Of a stretch of DNA of 64,000 bases, positions 27,154 to 34,030 are shown piece after piece (the stretch's first letter is position 1; each line of letters starts with the position of its first letter). The notes beneath the pieces are model-generated. The model worked only from the letters and a program-made list of their open reading frames with translations. It did no database searches and had not been told where the DNA came from. A program made the translations under genes and the position numbers. This DNA is from Cellvibrio polysaccharolyticus. GTDB taxonomy: Bacteria > Pseudomonadota > Gammaproteobacteria > Pseudomonadales > Cellvibrionaceae. The stretch lies in contig NZ_PRDL01000001.1 in assembly GCF_015182315.1 (NCBI RefSeq), positions 2,666,001 to 2,730,000 of the forward strand. The letters run 5' to 3'.

Positions 27154-27671
27154 ACACGCGCGGCCGACTGGTGCTCAATGCCGGGCTGTTCCAGATCGGC
27201 TGGCTGGCCTGTGTATTCGGCGCACAACAGGGCTGGTTACTGTTAATTGCCATTGCCTGCCTGGCGGCGCATGTGCGCTGGGTAGCAGAAGATCGCAATG
27301 AATGGCGCAGCCTGGTTCAGGTGGCGGTATGCGGTTGGATTCTCGACTGCGTGCTGGGTTATGTGGGCGTTTTCGACTTTGGTGACAACCACCTGCTGCT
27401 GCCTTTGTGGCTGGCGCTACTCTGGCTGCTATTTGCCAGCACCTTGCGCTACAGCCTGCGCTGGACAGCGCAGCCCTGGTGGATGGGCAGTGTGCTGGGC
27501 GCCTGCGGCGGCGCCTTGTCCTATTTCGGGGGTGCCAAACTGGCCGGTGTGGGCTTGCCGCTTGGCCTCTGGCCAAGTTTGTTGCTGATTGCCGCCATCT
27601 GGGCGCTGCTGTTTCCCTTGCTGCACCGCGTGGCACGGAGCAGCATCCGCTTTAGCGATAAGGGCTGTTGA
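27150..27671 (+). CDS. DUF2878 membrane protein
   Basis: 173-residue integral membrane protein, last gene of the light-cluster operon. ATG 27150 overlaps the preceding stop (ATGA); the longer frame upstream is inside the methyltransferase gene. Five or six hydrophobic helices, with LNAGLFQIGWLACVFGA at the start and the conserved-looking WVAEDRNEW and GYVGVFDF between helices, agree with DUF2878. The family is nearly restricted to gene clusters of this kind and has no assigned activity. It ends 17 bp from the convergent DUF3833 gene with no obvious terminator between them. Confidence 0.82.
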   Translation: MNTRGRLVLNAGLFQIGWLACVFGAQQGWLLLIAIACLAAHVRWVAEDRNEWRSLVQVAVCGWILDCVLGYVGVFDFGDNHLLLPLWLALLWLLFASTLRYSLRWTAQPWWMGSVLGACGGALSYFGGAKLAGVGLPLGLWPSLLLIAAIWALLFPLLHRVARSSIRFSDKGC

Positions 27672-27688
27672 GTCAGGTGCTGCGGAGA

Positions 27689-28213
27689 TCAGGGCTGTTT
27701 ACGGAAAAATAAGGTGATTTGCCCTACCTCAAAACCGAACTTGGTCATAAACGAACGGTTGGCCATGGTGTTTTCATCAATCAGATACATCCAGTCATCC
27801 AGATGAACATCGTACACCTTGCCATCCACCGGCAGGCTCAATACATAACGCCAGCGAAACGTATTACCGGAAACCTCTCCCAACGCCTCACCCACGACAT
27901 CTCCTGCGGTACCGCGCCACTTGCCATCGCCGGTGGGTGTCAGCGTCCATACACGCTTTTGCGTGCTGCCATCGTCGTAAGTAAAGGACTCGTCAAGAAT
28001 CAGGTTTTCACCTTCCGAATAGCCGTGAATATCCACATAAAAACGCCGCACCACCTCGCCGGAGCGTTTTTGAAACATGCCCCAGGCCTCAACCTTACCC
28101 TCAAAAAACTGCCGCAAATCCAACGCCGGGGTGGCTTGCTGGTAGGTTTGCACCTCAACCCCGCTACAGCTCGCCAAACCGATACACAGCAACAACACTA
28201 TTTTTTTCAGCAT
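27689..28213 (-). CDS. DUF3833 lipoprotein
   Basis: 174-residue lipoprotein. ATG 28213 has GAGGAG 7 bp upstream and starts a lipoprotein signal MLKKIVLLLCIGLASC, with lipidation at Cys16. The mature part is a beta-rich, lipocalin-like barrel (LRQFFEGKVEAWGMFQKRSG, VGEALGEVSGNTFRWRY, WMYLIDENTMANRSF) that matches DUF3833. Members co-occur with CFA-synthase/DUF1365 genes, and a role in handling the modified lipid in the envelope is plausible but unproven. It is the second gene of a two-gene operon with the chalcone-isomerase-like gene, 16 bp behind it. Confidence 0.82.
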   Translation of the reverse strand: MLKKIVLLLCIGLASCSGVEVQTYQQATPALDLRQFFEGKVEAWGMFQKRSGEVVRRFYVDIHGYSEGENLILDESFTYDDGSTQKRVWTLTPTGDGKWRGTAGDVVGEALGEVSGNTFRWRYVLSLPVDGKVYDVHLDDWMYLIDENTMANRSFMTKFGFEVGQITLFFRKQP

Positions 28214-28229
28214 GACGATCTCCTCGGGT

Positions 28230-28775
28230 TCAGGGTTGTTGCGGGCCAAGTAATTGGCTGCGAAGTTTGGGGTTGCGGGTGCGCGGGTCGAGCCAAATGG
28301 CAAAAAACGCCCGCGCAAACGCCTCATCTTTTACCTGGTGCTGCAAGGTGTCACCGAAATAAAAACGCGCACCTTCACCGGGTAAAAATACGCCGGTAAT
28401 ACGATCACCCGCCTGCACATCCACAAACGCCAACAGCATTTCCTGCCGCCATTGCTCAAGGGACGCAGCGCTGGTATCGCCGGAGTGCAAACGTTTGATT
28501 TCTTTAAGGCTGGCCTTCACCAACTGGTCGCGGCTGATAGAACGGCGGTAAGTCAGCTCAAGAGCAAAAGGCGCTTTGCCCTCCTCCAGCTCACCGGGCG
28601 TTGCCGCGCCACTCCAAAAGTCGGCGTGATACACCGAAAAACCAAACATCCGCAGCTCACCACTGCCAACCAACCGGGCATCAGGCAAAGCCTCACGCCA
28701 ATCGGCAGACACCAGCGAACTGAACAGCAACAAACTGACAAGGAAGGCTTTGAAGAAAAGTCTGGATAGCAACAT
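28230..28775 (-). CDS. Chalcone-isomerase-like periplasmic protein
   Basis: About 181 residues from ATG 28775, giving a typical signal peptide (LLSRLFFKAFLVSLLLFSSL, cleavage near LVSA); an ATG at 28790 is equally possible because neither start has a clear Shine-Dalgarno. The mature domain (ARLVGSGELRMFGFSVYHADF, GKAPFALELTYRRSI, YFGDTLQHQV) fits the bacterial chalcone-isomerase-like family PF16036, whose fold binds fatty acids or other hydrophobic ligands. It is the first gene of the operon facing the main light cluster and is preceded by a TTGTACAA box, so it is likely in the same regulon. Confidence 0.8.
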   Translation of the reverse strand: MLLSRLFFKAFLVSLLLFSSLVSADWREALPDARLVGSGELRMFGFSVYHADFWSGAATPGELEEGKAPFALELTYRRSISRDQLVKASLKEIKRLHSGDTSAASLEQWRQEMLLAFVDVQAGDRITGVFLPGEGARFYFGDTLQHQVKDEAFARAFFAIWLDPRTRNPKLRSQLLGPQQP

Positions 28776-28809
28776 AGGGATGGCATCCATAAAAGAGGGG
28801 CAATACAAA

Positions 28810-28837
28810 CTTATACCAATTGTATTTTTTGTACAAG
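28810..28837 (-). promoter_or_regulatory. LitR-type box upstream of the lipocalin-like operon
   Basis: Read on the minus strand, CTTGTACAAA (28837-28828) is identical in its core to the boxes at 20711 and 20729. A weaker partner, TTGGTATAAG (28819-28810), starts exactly 18 bp further on, the same spacing as in the 20.7-kb array, and may double as the -10. The ATG lies about 35 bp downstream. This links the two convergent operons to one regulator. Confidence 0.65.
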
Positions 28838-28974
28838 TTTATTTGAGGTGTGCACTCTTGGAGTAAAACCAGACTGCGCCATTAACCAGGGTGCTGTTCT
28901 GAGCACCCGTAAATCCAAAACCTGCCCTCTCGCAGGTAAGGGTGATTGAATCTACAATACGCCCAGCATCACTT

Positions 28975-28995
28975 TGACCTTAATGCTCAAGGTCA
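28975..28995. repeat. Inverted repeat in the ppiC leader
   Basis: TGACCTT (28975-28981) and AAGGTCA (28989-28995) form a perfect 7-bp inverted repeat with a 7-nt spacer, ending 23 bp before the ppiC start codon. It could be an operator or a leader hairpin; nothing decides which. Weaker hairpins GGGTGCT/AGCACCC (28889-28908) lie upstream. Confidence 0.45.
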
Positions 28996-29018
28996 GTACA
29001 CGCACAAAAGAGTCCACT

Positions 29019-29309
29019 ATGAATTCAAAAAAACAATCTGCCTCCGCCCGGCATATTCTGGTTAAAACGGAAAGCGAAGCCGCGAAGATAAAGCAACTTA
29101 TCGCCAAGGGCGCCGACTTTGGTGTAATGGCGAGAAAGCACTCACTTTGCAGCTCAGCCAAAAAGGGAGGGAACCTTGGCGAGTTCAAGCCAGGCCAAAT
29201 GGTTAAAGCCTTCGATAACGTCGTATTCAAGCTGCCGATACATGTGGTGCACGGCCCGGTTAAAACCCAGTTTGGCTATCACCTGATTGAAACTATCTAC
29301 CGTGATTAA
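29019..29309 (+). CDS. ppiC: Parvulin-type peptidyl-prolyl isomerase
   Basis: 96-residue stand-alone parvulin. The domain opens SARHILVKTESEA and contains the hallmark KKGGNLGEFKPGQMVKAFD and QFGYHLIETIYR, covering the whole protein. The length matches E. coli PpiC (93 residues). It lacks a signal peptide, so it is cytoplasmic and catalyses cis-trans isomerisation at Xaa-Pro bonds. I chose ATG 29019 rather than the upstream in-frame ATG, because homologues begin a few residues before the domain. It is followed at 15 bp by a 54-codon gene. Confidence 0.93.
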   Translation: MNSKKQSASARHILVKTESEAAKIKQLIAKGADFGVMARKHSLCSSAKKGGNLGEFKPGQMVKAFDNVVFKLPIHVVHGPVKTQFGYHLIETIYRD

Positions 29310-29324
29310 TAACGAGAGAAAAAG

Positions 29325-29489
29325 ATGAACGTAAAAACGGTCGAACTCACCTTCGTAAAGTCCACCAAAGGCACTCATGTGTATGGATCAAACCTCGCGG
29401 ATGCGCCTACCCAGTCCGTATACATTCAGCGATCAGCGCTCCCGGAAAAACCGCCTGCGGTAATTACGTTGACGTTATCCTGGGAGTGA
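29325..29489 (+). CDS. Small conserved-looking protein behind ppiC
   Basis: 54-residue ORF starting MNVKTVELTFVKSTKGTHVY and ending VITLTLSW-E. It has GAGA 8-12 bp before the ATG and follows ppiC by 15 bp, so the two are likely co-transcribed. Codon use is like the neighbours. The pattern of an N-terminal strand, the KGTHVY motif and a central YIQRSALP resembles small hypothetical proteins seen elsewhere in gammaproteobacteria, but I cannot name a family. No membrane or export signal is present. Function unknown. Confidence 0.6.
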   Translation: MNVKTVELTFVKSTKGTHVYGSNLADAPTQSVYIQRSALPEKPPAVITLTLSWE

Positions 29490-29609
29490 TTTTGCAAAAC
29501 CAGCTTCCGCTTTGTGCTCAGACAGAGGCTGGGATGCAGATAAAAAATCAGGGTTGGCACCTCATCATGATCTGAGCAAAACGTTTTACACGAGCTATTG
29601 CCACCCCCT

Positions 29610-29633
29610 ACGGAACTTAGTTCCGTTTCTTTA
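29610..29633 (+). terminator. Possible terminator of the ppiC operon
   Basis: ACGGAAC (29610-29616), loop TTA, GTTCCGT (29620-29626), then TTCTTTA. The stem is only 7 bp and the U-tract is interrupted, so termination would be moderate. It lies about 120 bp after the small gene. Confidence 0.5.
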
Positions 29634-29662
29634 CGGCTCAGCGTTAGCATTTGGAATATTTT

Positions 29663-30346
29663 ATGGATAATAGCGATATGATGCTTAAATTGGCTATCGG
29701 TGTTGCATCAGTTTTCATCGGTTGGATGCTCGCTCAAGTCACAGGCCTAGTCAAAGACTGGTCTAAAGCACGAAAAATAAAAGTCCTTCTTCTTGAGGAA
29801 TTGAGAGATATTGATAGAGAAATTGAACGAGTAATAACTTCATTCTCTAGAGACCTTCAGCTATATGGAGCCAAGGGAATTGATAATTCAGCCTGCATCG
29901 GCATAACAAATTATATTTTTTCCAATTATTACAAAGACGCCCTTTTATCGCTAAATCAAAACCAAAGAATTTCATACCAACTAATACATTCCTTGATTCG
30001 TAGGCTAAATGAAAGCTTAGATAATATTCGATGCTTAACAATAGAAATACAAAAGCACCACCAAAAAAATGGAACAACAGAAGAAACAGATAACCTAAGA
30101 AAAGAATGGGGAGAGATGATCAAAGCGGAATACATAAATGCTGCAGCTATAAGATGGCATACCCGATTTCACTTAGAGCACCAGAGCAACCCTGATCTTA
30201 GCTTGATGACGGAGTTTCACAAAAATTACCTAAAATTTCTAGAGGCTGCCCAAGAAGAGGCAAACAGATTAATCGATAGCGGCACAAAAATTGACATAAC
30301 AAAGTTTGAAGAAATCTATTCTTCATCTTTTTTTGATGAGCAGTAA
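29663..30346 (+). CDS. AT-rich orphan membrane-anchored protein
   Basis: 227 residues from ATG 29663 (GGAA 7 bp upstream). One N-terminal hydrophobic helix (LKLAIGVASVFIGWMLAQVTG, key span about residues 8-27) is followed by a basic stretch (KDWSKARKIKV) and a long, mostly helical soluble part with coiled-coil-like charge (LLLEELRDIDREIERVI). This predicts a membrane-anchored cytoplasmic helical bundle. Base composition and codon use are visibly more AT-rich than in all neighbours, which marks it as recently acquired. I recognise no family. It lies alone between the ppiC genes and a convergent TonB receptor. Single-gene defence or cargo genes often look like this, but there is no direct evidence for such a role. 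Confidence 0.65.
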   Translation: MDNSDMMLKLAIGVASVFIGWMLAQVTGLVKDWSKARKIKVLLLEELRDIDREIERVITSFSRDLQLYGAKGIDNSACIGITNYIFSNYYKDALLSLNQNQRISYQLIHSLIRRLNESLDNIRCLTIEIQKHHQKNGTTEETDNLRKEWGEMIKAEYINAAAIRWHTRFHLEHQSNPDLSLMTEFHKNYLKFLEAAQEEANRLIDSGTKIDITKFEEIYSSSFFDEQ

Positions 30347-30391
30347 ACTTTTTACCATAACAACGCAAGGTAAAAAAATCACCTCACCCAT

Positions 30392-30427
30392 AAAAAATGC
30401 CAGCCGGAAAATCCGGCTGGCATTTTT
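30392..30427. terminator. Bidirectional terminator before the siderophore receptor
   Basis: AAAAATGCCAGCCGGA and TCCGGCTGGCATTTTT arms around AAA form a long stem with A- and T-runs at the two ends, active in both directions. It lies 22 bp after the stop of the minus-strand receptor. Confidence 0.92.
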
Positions 30428-30448
30428 GTTTTCCTGGCAAATTAATTA

Positions 30449-32644
30449 TCAGAACTGATAGTTGGCACGCAGCAGGACGTTGCGTGGGGAGCCTGGCATG
30501 GATGAGGCGCGCCAGTATTCCTTGTCATTCAGGTTGGAAACCGCAAGGGTGATGTTCACATTGTTGACGCTGTACCCCACAGCAGCGTCGAAACGCTCAT
30601 AAGATTCCAGACCTGGGGTAAAGCTTTGGGTGGTGTACAAATCGCCCATACGGGTTACGCCCACTTCAGCATACCAACGCTCGGACGGCACATAACGCAC
30701 GAACAGGTTGCCGCTGTCTTTGGCAGTGTTTTGCAGGTATCTGCCCACGTTAGCAGGAGTCACTACGTCCTTACGAACTTGTGCTTCCTGCCAACCATAA
30801 CCACCACGAACATAAATGGTGTCGATCAGGCGACCAATAAAGCTGAATTCCACACCCTTCGAACGGTGCTGACCTTGTACGGCCCAGGTGTAAGGATCGT
30901 TTTCCGGGTCCGGACGGTAACGGATATTATTTTTCTCGATATTAAATACCGAGATCTGGGTGTTCAAACGCTGGTTCAGCCAGTCACTTTTCACACCGAT
31001 TTCATATTGTTCGTTAAATTGAGGGTCGGCATCGTACACAGCGGTGCTGCTGGTAGACACGCTCAACATGCCGCGACCGCCATAAGGAGCAAAACTTTTG
31101 TTGTAAGAGGCATAGAAACTGTGGGCTTCTACCGGCTGCCACACCACACCAACACTCGGGCTGAAAGTGCTGTCGTTATAGCTGCGGCTGCGATCAGCAG
31201 CTCCTGGCTCCAGCAAACGGTTGGTTGAGCCAAACTCATACCAGTCGTAACGCGCGCCCAATACCAGTTTTACTTCCGGCACGAGGGTAATTACGTCCTG
31301 AACAAACAATGCATGCGATTCTGCCTTGTGATGATTTTTCTGGCTCGGCGCAGGACGCGGTTGACTGTCACGCTCATTATAACGATCTGCATAATCGAAC
31401 GGATTTACATAACCATAGAGCACCACCGGAGCACGGTTGCTGAACAATTCCGGCTCACGATCTTCCCAGGAAGAATCCAGACCTACCAACAGGTTGTGTT
31501 GCAAACCACCCGTCAGGAACTCACCTTTCAACTCCAGCGCGTTGGAATCAGTTTTGTTGATGGTTTCCTGCCAGGCGTAGGAATTTTGACGCACATAACC
31601 ATTCCAGGTGCAGTTGCCACCGGTGAGCGTTTTGCCCGCGTCATCACAGTAAGTACCGCCGTAGAAGTGATCAAAGTTCTGCTCGGCTTCACGGTGGCTA
31701 AGCGCCCATTTCAAAGACCATTTGTCATTGAAGGCGTAAGTCAAATCTGAACGGAATACATTCAGAATATCGTCAACAAAATCGCCATCCTGCACAAAGC
31801 TGGCACGAATAGAGGTGCCTGCTGGCAGGTTTTCGTAGGAAGGGCCACGGTCCGGGCTGCGGGTGAGTTTGTCGTAGGTGTATTGCAGCGTCCACTCCAA
31901 ACCTTCGCGGTTATTGAAGGTAACGCTGGGGGAAATCATGCGAATGTCGTTTTCCACCTGCGCACGGAAGCTTTCGCTGTCACCGGCTTCGGAGGTTACA
32001 CGCACCGCCACGTTTTCGTTGATTACGTGGTTAACGTCAAGAGTTGCGCCGTAGTTGTCCCAGCTACCGGCGTACACGCCTACCGAGCTGTTGGATTCAA
32101 AGTTGGCGTACTTGCTGACCATGTTGATCACGCCGCCGCCAGCGCTGCGGCCGTACAGCAATGATGCAGGGCCTTTTAATACTTCAATACGTTCAATGTT
32201 GGCGGTGCTGCGGCGAATCTGGCCGCTTTCACGGATGCCATCGCGGTAAATATCACCGGAATCAGCTGAGAAGCCGCGGATGGTGATGCCGTCACCGCGC
32301 ATATCGTAGTTGGTAGTAATGCCTGGTGTACCGGCCAGCATGACGCTGAGGTCATTCATGCCGTACAGCTTGTACTTTTGTACGTCGATGGTATCGATCG
32401 TCTGTGGTGTGTCCTTCACGTCCTGTCCATTACGCGTCACGCTGGCTTGCTTGTAGTTCACGTAGCTTTTGGTCGGGTCCTGCTCGCTCATGGATTCCAC
32501 GACTACAGTGGGCAGCACCGCTTTTTTGCTGTCGTCCTGTTGCGCGAAGGCCGGTTGTGCTGCCGCCGCGACCAGAATAGCCAGCGCCAATGGGCGGATG
32601 GCGGTGCGCATTGGCAGAACTTGCGTGAAAGATGTTACGGACAT
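30449..32644 (-). CDS. TonB-dependent catecholate-type siderophore receptor
   Basis: 731 residues from ATG 32644 (GAGGGAAA upstream). A signal peptide (core PLALAILVAAAAQPAFA) and a TonB-box-like LPTVVVESM precede the plug (DTPQTIDTIDVQ, GDGITIRGFSADSGDIYRDG, IERIEVLKGPASLLYGRSAG). The barrel ends NVLLRANYQF. Plug motifs are those of TonB-dependent siderophore receptors such as Fiu/FcuA/PupB, importing ferric catecholates or mixed siderophores. It is transcribed alone and a Fur-like box lies 62-80 bp upstream of the start. No siderophore biosynthesis genes are nearby, so it probably scavenges foreign siderophores. Confidence 0.92.
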   Translation of the reverse strand: MSVTSFTQVLPMRTAIRPLALAILVAAAAQPAFAQQDDSKKAVLPTVVVESMSEQDPTKSYVNYKQASVTRNGQDVKDTPQTIDTIDVQKYKLYGMNDLSVMLAGTPGITTNYDMRGDGITIRGFSADSGDIYRDGIRESGQIRRSTANIERIEVLKGPASLLYGRSAGGGVINMVSKYANFESNSSVGVYAGSWDNYGATLDVNHVINENVAVRVTSEAGDSESFRAQVENDIRMISPSVTFNNREGLEWTLQYTYDKLTRSPDRGPSYENLPAGTSIRASFVQDGDFVDDILNVFRSDLTYAFNDKWSLKWALSHREAEQNFDHFYGGTYCDDAGKTLTGGNCTWNGYVRQNSYAWQETINKTDSNALELKGEFLTGGLQHNLLVGLDSSWEDREPELFSNRAPVVLYGYVNPFDYADRYNERDSQPRPAPSQKNHHKAESHALFVQDVITLVPEVKLVLGARYDWYEFGSTNRLLEPGAADRSRSYNDSTFSPSVGVVWQPVEAHSFYASYNKSFAPYGGRGMLSVSTSSTAVYDADPQFNEQYEIGVKSDWLNQRLNTQISVFNIEKNNIRYRPDPENDPYTWAVQGQHRSKGVEFSFIGRLIDTIYVRGGYGWQEAQVRKDVVTPANVGRYLQNTAKDSGNLFVRYVPSERWYAEVGVTRMGDLYTTQSFTPGLESYERFDAAVGYSVNNVNITLAVSNLNDKEYWRASSMPGSPRNVLLRANYQF

Positions 32645-32705
32645 GTGTGTTTCCCTCAAGGGTATTGTTGTGAGCGCGCGCACTATATCGAAACGCCAAA
32701 GAAAT

Positions 32706-32724
32706 ATAAATAAGAATCATTAGT
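32706..32724 (-). promoter_or_regulatory. Candidate Fur box of the siderophore receptor
   Basis: ATAAATAAGAATCATTAGT matches the 19-bp Fur consensus at about 12 positions, including the intact half-site AATCATTA. It lies in the promoter region of the receptor gene and far (>125 bp) from the divergent efflux operon. Confidence 0.6.
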
Positions 32725-32851
32725 GTTTTTATTGCAAATAGCTTTATGGAATGCAGTTTTTTATGCCACGCAAGCTTCCCGCAAGGATGGATGAATAGGA
32801 TGTCAGCGCTCCAGGCGCCCTCTTCTTTCATCAACCTGCGGAACCGGCTCT

Positions 32852-34015
32852 ATGCATCATTACTTGTTAAGGAAACTCCCGAGCGGTGTTATAGCGTTAA
32901 CGGCGCTGTGCATCGTCAGCCTGGCTGGCTGCGAAGCCCAATCCCATGCGGATGAGCCAGCGGTGAGCCAGGCAGCCCTTGCTACCGGGTTACCGGAAGG
33001 TTTTATACAGGTGCCGCAGGCGTCACTGGCCTGGTTGACCATTGAACCGGTCAATGCCCCATCGGCGCTCGCCAACGGATTGATGTGGAGTTATGGCCGG
33101 GTAGAAATTCGCCAGGAAGAACAAATAGCCTTACCGGCACCCGTCGCTGGCAGAGTCACCGCCCTGCATGTCAGCGAAGGCGATACCGTGGCGCAAGGTG
33201 CAGCGCTGGCCACGCTGATCAGCCCGGAAGGTTCATCGCTGCGCACCGCATTCAGCCAGGCGCAGGTGGAACACGAACTGGCACTGGCCGAGGCAGAGCG
33301 CCAGCAATTTCTGCTGGATAAAGGCATCGGCATTGCCGCCGAAAAACGCCATGCCGATGCCGCCTTGCGCCAGGCGGCACAGGAACTGGCCAACGCCCGC
33401 TCGTCGCTGCGCTATCTCGGTGAAGGCAAAGGCGATGAAGTTACCCTGCTGGCACCCACCGCAGGCACCGTTATCGAACGGATGACCAGCCTGGGTATGG
33501 ATGTAGAACCGGCGCAGGAACCGCTATTCCGCATTGGCAACCCGAACGCCACCTGGGTAGTCGCCGAGCTACCTGCCAATCTGCTTGCCGCGCTCAATGT
33601 AGATGATCAGGTGTATCTCCAATTTCCTGGCCAGGCGGAACTCTTGCACGGTCAGGTAGAGCGCATTAATAAAGTTCTGCAACGCGATACCTTGCGCGGC
33701 AAAGTATTTATTCGCCTGCCCGATGCCTCCGAACAGACCACCACGCTGACGCCCGGCACGCTTGCCAGAGTCGGTATTCAGGCCGCCAACGCCGGTGGCA
33801 TCAACATTCCCCTCACCGCCTTGCTGATTCGCGATGAACAACAACCGGTGGTGTTTGTACAACACGACGACAACACCTTTGAAGCGCGCAGCGTTATCGC
33901 TGGCAACCCCTCCAACGGGCGGGTGCCGGTGCTTGCCGGTTTGCAAGACGACGAACGCATCGTCACCAAAGGTGGTTTGTTGCTGGATGGCGCCGCCAGC
34001 CAATTGTTGTACTGA
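32852..34015 (+). CDS. Periplasmic adaptor of heavy-metal RND efflux (CzcB type)
   Basis: 387-residue membrane-fusion protein. It has a lipoprotein signal with lipobox LAGC (Cys27), then a barrel-sandwich half-domain (VEIRQEEQIALPAPVAGRVTALHV), an alpha-hairpin (about 120-190) and the second lipoyl half (LLAPTAGTVIERM), and a membrane-proximal domain at the C-terminus. It bridges the inner-membrane RND pump and outer-membrane channel encoded just downstream. There is no N-terminal His-rich metal-binding extension. First gene of a czcBAC-ordered operon; 15 bp separate it from the pump gene. Confidence 0.88.
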   Translation: MHHYLLRKLPSGVIALTALCIVSLAGCEAQSHADEPAVSQAALATGLPEGFIQVPQASLAWLTIEPVNAPSALANGLMWSYGRVEIRQEEQIALPAPVAGRVTALHVSEGDTVAQGAALATLISPEGSSLRTAFSQAQVEHELALAEAERQQFLLDKGIGIAAEKRHADAALRQAAQELANARSSLRYLGEGKGDEVTLLAPTAGTVIERMTSLGMDVEPAQEPLFRIGNPNATWVVAELPANLLAALNVDDQVYLQFPGQAELLHGQVERINKVLQRDTLRGKVFIRLPDASEQTTTLTPGTLARVGIQAANAGGINIPLTALLIRDEQQPVVFVQHDDNTFEARSVIAGNPSNGRVPVLAGLQDDERIVTKGGLLLDGAASQLLY

Positions 34016-34030
34016 TAGCGGGAGTCTTTT

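Noticed and set aside
29630..30370. CGTTAGC just before and ATAACAACGC just after the AT-rich orphan gene, recalling integron cassette (attC) ends.
   Set aside because: The sequences do not fit the GTTRRRY/RYYYAAC core boxes, no imperfect palindrome of attC length is seen, and there is no integrase or second cassette.
33085..33399. Internal frames in the efflux adaptor gene that could look like a small gene.
   Set aside because: They overlap a well-supported adaptor domain and have no independent start signals.
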